64,000 nucleotides of DNA, taken from the NCBI GenBank assembly GCA_947168365.1, contig CAMVLO010000002.1, forward strand, positions 62,001 to 126,000, given 5' to 3'. The stretch's first letter is position 1; each line of letters begins with the position of its first letter. This stretch comes from UBA3824 sp017541145. GTDB taxonomy: Bacteria > Bacteroidota > Bacteroidia > Bacteroidales > UBA3824. Shown one piece after another: positions 59,770-64,000 of the stretch. The position numbers and the translations under genes are program-made. The notes under the pieces are model-generated. The model did not search any database. It was not told the DNA's origin and was given only the letters and a program-made list of their open reading frames with translations.

Positions 59770-61914
59770 ATCAAGCTCTTTGATGATATTTTGTGCATTC
59801 CCGAGCTTGTCGATAAGGAAAACTACGTAACGGATATCTACCGAGATATTGCGGCAAATTTCCGGATTGTAATTGATATCGCTCATTGTGCCTTGCCAAC
59901 AACGGTCAAAATTTATTCCGATAAGTTCTCCGTTGGCATTTACAACCGGACTTCCTGAGTTGCCGCCTGTTGTGTGGTTCGATCCCGTAAAACATACATG
60001 GATTTTCCCGTCACTCTTGTCGGCATATTTTCCGTAATTCTTTGTACGATAGAGTTCTTTCAATTTTTCAGGAACGTGATAATCGTAGATGTCAGGATTA
60101 TCTTTTTCGATTACGCCTTCCAATGTTGTATAAGGTTTGAAAATTACACCGTCGTTGGGTTCGTAACCTTTTACTTTGCCGTATGTAAATCTCAATGTGA
60201 AATTTGCGTCAGGAAATTGAATCTTTTCAGGCATATATTTAATCATCGCACTCTGATATTCTTTGTCCAAATTGTCATTTTGGTTGTAGAAATTTCTGAG
60301 TTGAGGCATGATTTTGTCAAAATACATCGTTATGAATCGATAGTAATAAATTATTCCCGGATCTTTAAGTAATGTATTTTTCATTGTTTTTACATTTTTT
60401 TCCCATTTAGATTGACTGTTTCCGATATTTGCTAAATACTTGTCAATAAAACTTTTAAGTTTCACAGTATCAGCCAATACTGAATTGTTGTAATAGTAAT
60501 TTACATAATCAGAGGCATTTTTGATGCCGTTGTTTTTGTAAATTGTAGCAAATGTATCGGGCATGAAAGCCGCACACGAATCGGAATAAATCTGTAAAAG
60601 TCTTGTAAAAAGTCTGCGTTCCAAGGCTTTGTCTCTTGATGATACTATTGATTTTACATCGTTGTAAATCGAATATGCTTCTTTTTGCAATTCTGTCGGA
60701 GTAAGATTTTCGCTTATTGTAGCAAGTTTATAAAGTTTTTCTCCGGTTTTAAATTGCATTGTTTGGTAGATACTTTCTACAAAATATGCATCGGCTCTTA
60801 GTACGTTAATCGAATTTTTGTAAGATTCGTTGTACTGTTTGAGCAATGTAGAATAATCGGCATCGTTGCTGATTTGTTTGCTGAAATCTTTTTCAAAATT
60901 GCGTTTTTGATTTATAACATCAAAACGTTTCAGACCCAAAATCACGCCTTCCCATTTTTTCTTTGCATTTTCTACTCCTGCGTAACGGCTTGTGTATTTT
61001 AGCCTTACAGTTCTGTCTGCATCAATTGCTTCTTCCATAAGGTCCATGATATTTTGACGGACAAATATTCTTGATGGAAACAATACATTTTGACGCGCAT
61101 CTACACCGTATGAACTGAGGTAAAGTTCTGTATTTCCCGGATATCCGAATACCATCGTAAAATCTCCTTCCTGAACTCCTTTCAACGAGATTTTGAAATG
61201 TTGTTTAGGTTGGTACGGAACATTTTCCGGTGAATAGTCAGCCGGTTCGTTGTTTTTGTCAGCATAAATTCTAAACATCGAAAAATCACCGCCGTGACGA
61301 GGCCACATCCAGTTGTCGGTATCGCCGCCGAAATTTCCGATTGATGACGGTGGTGCGCCTACTAATCTTACATCACTAAATACTTTGTATACAAACAAAT
61401 AGTAAACATTTCCGGCATAAAAATTTTCAATTTCGTATTCAAGTTTTTCTCCGAAACGTTTTTTTGCATCTTCTATGCAAGCTTTTTCACCTTCTTTGTT
61501 GGTAACGTCAAATTTCTGAAGATTAATTTCTTCCATGCGTTCAAGAATCTGAATTGTCAAACCCTTGCATGGTAATTCTTCATTAAGACTTTTTGCCCAA
61601 AATCCGTCGGTCAAATAATCGTGTTCCAATGTGCTGTGGCTCTGAATTTGTCCGCGTCCGCAGTGATGATTTGTTAACAACAAACCTTTGTTGCTGACAA
61701 TTTCGCCGGTGCAGCCGCCGCCAAACTGAAGTACTGCATCTTTCATACAAGCTTTGTTGATACTGTAAACGTCTTCGGCTGTAAGTTTGAATCCGTTTGC
61801 CTGCATATCTTTGATATGGTCGCCTACCAAAATAGGTAGCCACATCCCGCCGTCGGCAAGCAATATGCTGCTGCTTGTCAACAACAATGCTAATGATAAT
61901 AAAATTTTTTTCAT
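59758..61914 (-). CDS. S46 peptidase, predicted Asp/Glu-specific dipeptidyl peptidase DPP11
   Basis: A 718-residue exported peptidase with a signal peptide (residues 1-20). It matches the S46 family throughout: MWLPILVGD, the catalytic His in LLLTNHHCGRGQ, the catalytic Asp in WMWPRHGGDFSMFR and the nucleophile Ser653 in GGNSGSPVV. Eighteen residues after the Ser is Arg671 in GINFDRCW, the position (Arg673 in Porphyromonas DPP11) that decides for acidic P1 residues; DPP7 has Gly there. It should release dipeptides from periplasmic oligopeptides after Asp or Glu, supporting amino-acid fermentation. The length and motif spacing are normal. Confidence 0.93.
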   Translation of the reverse strand: MKKILLSLALLLTSSSILLADGGMWLPILVGDHIKDMQANGFKLTAEDVYSINKACMKDAVLQFGGGCTGEIVSNKGLLLTNHHCGRGQIQSHSTLEHDYLTDGFWAKSLNEELPCKGLTIQILERMEEINLQKFDVTNKEGEKACIEDAKKRFGEKLEYEIENFYAGNVYYLFVYKVFSDVRLVGAPPSSIGNFGGDTDNWMWPRHGGDFSMFRIYADKNNEPADYSPENVPYQPKQHFKISLKGVQEGDFTMVFGYPGNTELYLSSYGVDARQNVLFPSRIFVRQNIMDLMEEAIDADRTVRLKYTSRYAGVENAKKKWEGVILGLKRFDVINQKRNFEKDFSKQISNDADYSTLLKQYNESYKNSINVLRADAYFVESIYQTMQFKTGEKLYKLATISENLTPTELQKEAYSIYNDVKSIVSSRDKALERRLFTRLLQIYSDSCAAFMPDTFATIYKNNGIKNASDYVNYYYNNSVLADTVKLKSFIDKYLANIGNSQSKWEKNVKTMKNTLLKDPGIIYYYRFITMYFDKIMPQLRNFYNQNDNLDKEYQSAMIKYMPEKIQFPDANFTLRFTYGKVKGYEPNDGVIFKPYTTLEGVIEKDNPDIYDYHVPEKLKELYRTKNYGKYADKSDGKIHVCFTGSNHTTGGNSGSPVVNANGELIGINFDRCWQGTMSDINYNPEICRNISVDIRYVVFLIDKLGNAQNIIKELDLVR

Positions 61915-61944
61915 GTGCTTATCTTTAAAAAAAATAAAAATTGA

Positions 61945-62538
61945 TTATTCTTGGTGTCTGCCTTTCAAAACAGCTACCACGTCTTCGATTTTTTTGCCTC
62001 TTGAACTTAGCAATACAATTACATGATACAGTAAATCAGCCGCTTCGTTTAAGAATAATGAATCGTTGTTGTCTTTGGATTCTATGATAAGTTCTACAGC
62101 TTCTTCTCCAACTTTTTTTGCAATCTTGTTGGTGCCTTCGCGGAAAAGCTTGGTTGTGTAGCTTCCTACAGGACGTTCTGCATTGCGTTTGTCGATAAAT
62201 TGTTGTAAATAAGACAAAAATCCGATGTTAGACTCTTCAAAATCAAAACATGATGTTGTGCCTTTGTGGCATGTCGGTCCGTCGGCTTTGGCTTTAATTA
62301 AAATTGTATCGTTGTCGCAATCTACGTACATCTCTTTTACGTGAAGAAAATTTCCTGAAGTTTCGCCCTTGGTCCAAAGGCAGTTGCGAGAACGACTCCA
62401 AAATGTTACTTTGCCGGTTTCTTGAGTTTTCTTGTAACTTTCCTCGTTCATGTAGCCGAGCATCAATACTTGAAGTGTCTGATAATCTTGTATAACGGCG
62501 GGAATTAATCCGCCCATTTTCTGAAAGTCTAAATTCAT
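61945..62538 (-). CDS. hisIE: Bifunctional phosphoribosyl-AMP cyclohydrolase/phosphoribosyl-ATP pyrophosphatase
   Basis: A 197-residue fusion. The HisI part (about 1-110) has VMLGYMNEESYKKT-like sequence (here LMLGYMNEES), WSRSRNCLWTKGETSG, and the zinc site CDNDTI...CHKGTTSC. The HisE part (about 112-197) has SYTTKLFREGTNKIAKKVGE, EAVELIIE and NEAADLLYHVIVLL. It carries out the second and third steps of histidine synthesis in the cytoplasm. It starts 5 nt after hisF in the operon order hisA-hisF-hisIE. Confidence 0.96.
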   Translation of the reverse strand: MNLDFQKMGGLIPAVIQDYQTLQVLMLGYMNEESYKKTQETGKVTFWSRSRNCLWTKGETSGNFLHVKEMYVDCDNDTILIKAKADGPTCHKGTTSCFDFEESNIGFLSYLQQFIDKRNAERPVGSYTTKLFREGTNKIAKKVGEEAVELIIESKDNNDSLFLNEAADLLYHVIVLLSSRGKKIEDVVAVLKGRHQE

Positions 62539-62543
62539 GGTTT

Positions 62544-63299
62544 TTATGGTCTTACGTTTATTTTTTCTTTTATTAAATACTGTTTTAGTTCCGGAATTGC
62601 GATTTTGCCGAAATGAAAAATACTTGCTGCCAAAGCTGCATCGGCTTTACCTTTTGTAAAAACATCCTTAAAATGTTCCATTTCTCCAGCACCGCCGGAA
62701 GCAATTACCGGAATGGTAAGCATTTCCGATAGTTTTGCAAGCGATTCGTTGGCAAAACCGTTTTGATGTCCGTCGTGATTCATCGAAGTAAAAAGAATTT
62801 CGCCTGCGCCACGTTCTTCCATTTCTTTCGCCCAAGAGTAGAGTTCTAGATTGGTTGCTTTTTTGCCGCCGTGTGTATGTACAATCCATTGATTATTAAT
62901 TTCTTTGGCGTCTATCGCTACTACAACGAATTGTTTTCCGAATTTTTTTGCCAAATCGCTTACCAATTGAGGATTTTTTACGGCTGCCGAATTTACTGAA
63001 ATTTTGTCAGCGCCGTAAATCAAAAGATTTTCAGCATCTTCCACACTGGAAATTCCGCCGCCGATTGTAAACGGTATTGATAGGTTTTTCGCAACACTTT
63101 CTACCAACGAGTAAATTTGTTTTCTGCCTTCGTTGGTGGCTGTAATATCCAGATACACAAGCTCGTCCACGCCTTGTTCCGAATATGCTTTGCCCAATTC
63201 CACAGGGTCGCCGGCGTATCGCAAATTCTCAAAACTTACGCCTTTTACTGTCTGTCCGTCTTTTACATCAAGACATGCTATTATTCTTTTTGCTAACAT
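62544..63299 (-). CDS. hisF: Imidazole glycerol phosphate synthase subunit HisF
   Basis: A 251-residue (beta-alpha)8 barrel with the catalytic Asp11 in IIACLDVKDGQTVKG and the second catalytic Asp in VVVAIDAKE, plus phosphate-binding segments IGGGISSVEDAE and ASGGAGEMEH. With the HisH glutaminase it makes imidazole glycerol phosphate and AICAR. HisH is not in the window and is probably encoded upstream, before hisA. The start lies 5 nt after the hisA stop. Confidence 0.97.
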   Translation of the reverse strand: MLAKRIIACLDVKDGQTVKGVSFENLRYAGDPVELGKAYSEQGVDELVYLDITATNEGRKQIYSLVESVAKNLSIPFTIGGGISSVEDAENLLIYGADKISVNSAAVKNPQLVSDLAKKFGKQFVVVAIDAKEINNQWIVHTHGGKKATNLELYSWAKEMEERGAGEILFTSMNHDGHQNGFANESLAKLSEMLTIPVIASGGAGEMEHFKDVFTKGKADAALAASIFHFGKIAIPELKQYLIKEKINVRP

Positions 63300-63304
63300 C
63301 TTTT

Positions 63305-64000
63305 TTATTCTGAGGTTAATTGAGCCAATTCTCTTAATGTAACACGTTTTTCGTAAATTGCTTTGCCTACAATTGCGGAATGCAGATTGTTGTTTGCCAA
63401 GTTTTCAAGATCTTTAATTCCTGATACTCCGCCGCTTGCAGTGATTTTCAATGTTGGAAATTCTTTCTGTAATTTTTGATAAAGTTCAATATCCGGACCT
63501 TGTAACATCCCGTCACATTTTATAGCTGTTACACAAACACGTTGCAATCCGTGTGCAAGAAATTTCTTTATCAAATCATTTATCGTAATATGCGCATCAT
63601 CTTGCCAGCCGTGAATCCTTACCATGTTGCCCATAACATCGGCACTGAGAATTATTTTGTCAGAACCGTATTTTTTCAGACAATTGATCATAAGGTCGGG
63701 ATCTTTTACGGCTGCGCTGCCGAGGTTAACAGCGTATGCCCCAAGCGAAAACAGCATTTCTACATCGCCGAGAGTTTTGATACCGCCGCCGCAGTCAATT
63801 TTCAAATCCGTATTTCGGGCGATGTCGCTCAATACCGCTGTGTTAACAAGAATACCTTGTTTTGCGCCGTCCAAATCTACAAGATGAAGATGTGTTAATC
63901 CGGCTTCTACATATTCTTCTGCTACTTTTACGGGTTCGAGGTCGTATTTTTTTACATTTTCATATTTGCCTTGTTGAAGTCTTACACAACGACCGTCAAT
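63305..64000 (-). CDS. hisA: Phosphoribosylformimino-5-aminoimidazole carboxamide isomerase HisA, 5' end off the window
   Basis: The frame is open to the right edge; 231 codons are visible. The first ones read IDGRCVRLQQGKYENVKKYD, the conserved start of HisA just after the first catalytic Asp, so only about ten residues are missing. Also visible are LHLVDLDGAKQG, DCGGGIKTLGDVE, the second Asp in LSADVMGN and ASGGVSGIKD. It isomerises the ribosyl intermediate (fourth step of histidine synthesis). It leads the visible operon hisA-hisF-hisIE. Confidence 0.95.
   Translation of the reverse strand: MDGRCVRLQQGKYENVKKYDLEPVKVAEEYVEAGLTHLHLVDLDGAKQGILVNTAVLSDIARNTDLKIDCGGGIKTLGDVEMLFSLGAYAVNLGSAAVKDPDLMINCLKKYGSDKIILSADVMGNMVRIHGWQDDAHITINDLIKKFLAHGLQRVCVTAIKCDGMLQGPDIELYQKLQKEFPTLKITASGGVSGIKDLENLANNNLHSAIVGKAIYEKRVTLRELAQLTSE

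Noticed and set aside
1..64000. tRNA, rRNA or riboswitch genes
   Set aside because: I looked for clover-leaf and rRNA signatures by eye and found none; a covariance-model scan would be needed to exclude small structured RNAs.

Overview
The window looks like a chromosomal stretch of an uncultured member of the Bacteroidota, most likely order Bacteroidales. The evidence is AT-rich DNA, A-rich translation starts with almost no Shine-Dalgarno sites, many promoters with the Bacteroidetes -7 box TAnnTTTG, and family content typical of the phylum: an S46 dipeptidyl peptidase, a malic enzyme/phosphotransacetylase fusion, TlpA-like lipoproteins, a lamin-tail secreted protein with a FlgD-like C-terminus, a Fibrobacter-type paralogous domain, Wza/Wzc export proteins and a DUF4172-type Fic protein. 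A GH5 endoglucanase and DPP11-type peptidase suggest an anaerobic gut or rumen polymer degrader; this is inference.

Layout. 0-8 kb: end of a glycosyltransferase, two divergent membrane histidine kinases (one with a degenerate receiver), and maeB. 8-15 kb (accessory): a serine-hydrolase remnant, a four-gene leftward cluster (AAA-like ATPase/PD-(D/E)XK protein, two unknown proteins, a membrane HExxH protease), a Fibrobacter-type secreted protein, an AAA_14/DUF4143 ATPase behind three 33-bp-spaced palindromes, and a cysteine-rich nitroreductase lipoprotein. 15-24 kb: an AGCS sodium symporter with an exported Ig-like N-terminus, a large secreted lamin-tail protein, then alpha/beta hydrolase, membrane MurF-like ligase and D-Ala-D-Ala ligase with a low-complexity insertion. 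24-30.8 kb: zinc-ribbon/TPM pair, GH5, a frameshifted lipoprotein, and an ABC transporter with a YtrA-like regulator. 30.8-37 kb: a decaying tandem family of TlpA-like envelope proteins. 37-38 kb: a Fic protein preceded by three copies of an 11-mer able to form alternative hairpins.

38.3-46.2 kb holds the most interesting locus: one leftward five-gene operon with a TIR-like protein, an nSTAND ATPase with a membrane segment and WD40-like propeller, an outer-membrane barrel, a lipoprotein and a membrane SpoIIE/PP2C phosphatase. The genes are coupled by 4-nt overlaps or about 20-nt gaps and read from one promoter. I infer an envelope-spanning signalling or conflict system. Just beyond it, 48.0-48.5 kb holds twelve 42-bp tandem units, each with a small hairpin showing a compensatory base change.

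48.7-64 kb is mostly housekeeping: htpG, rlmH, an NtrY-like kinase, Wza/Wzc with a 13-fold Gly-Tyr tail, an MBL-fold hydrolase, DPP11 and the histidine genes hisA-hisF-hisIE (hisA runs off the right edge). No rRNA, tRNA, CRISPR array or complete insertion sequence was recognised.
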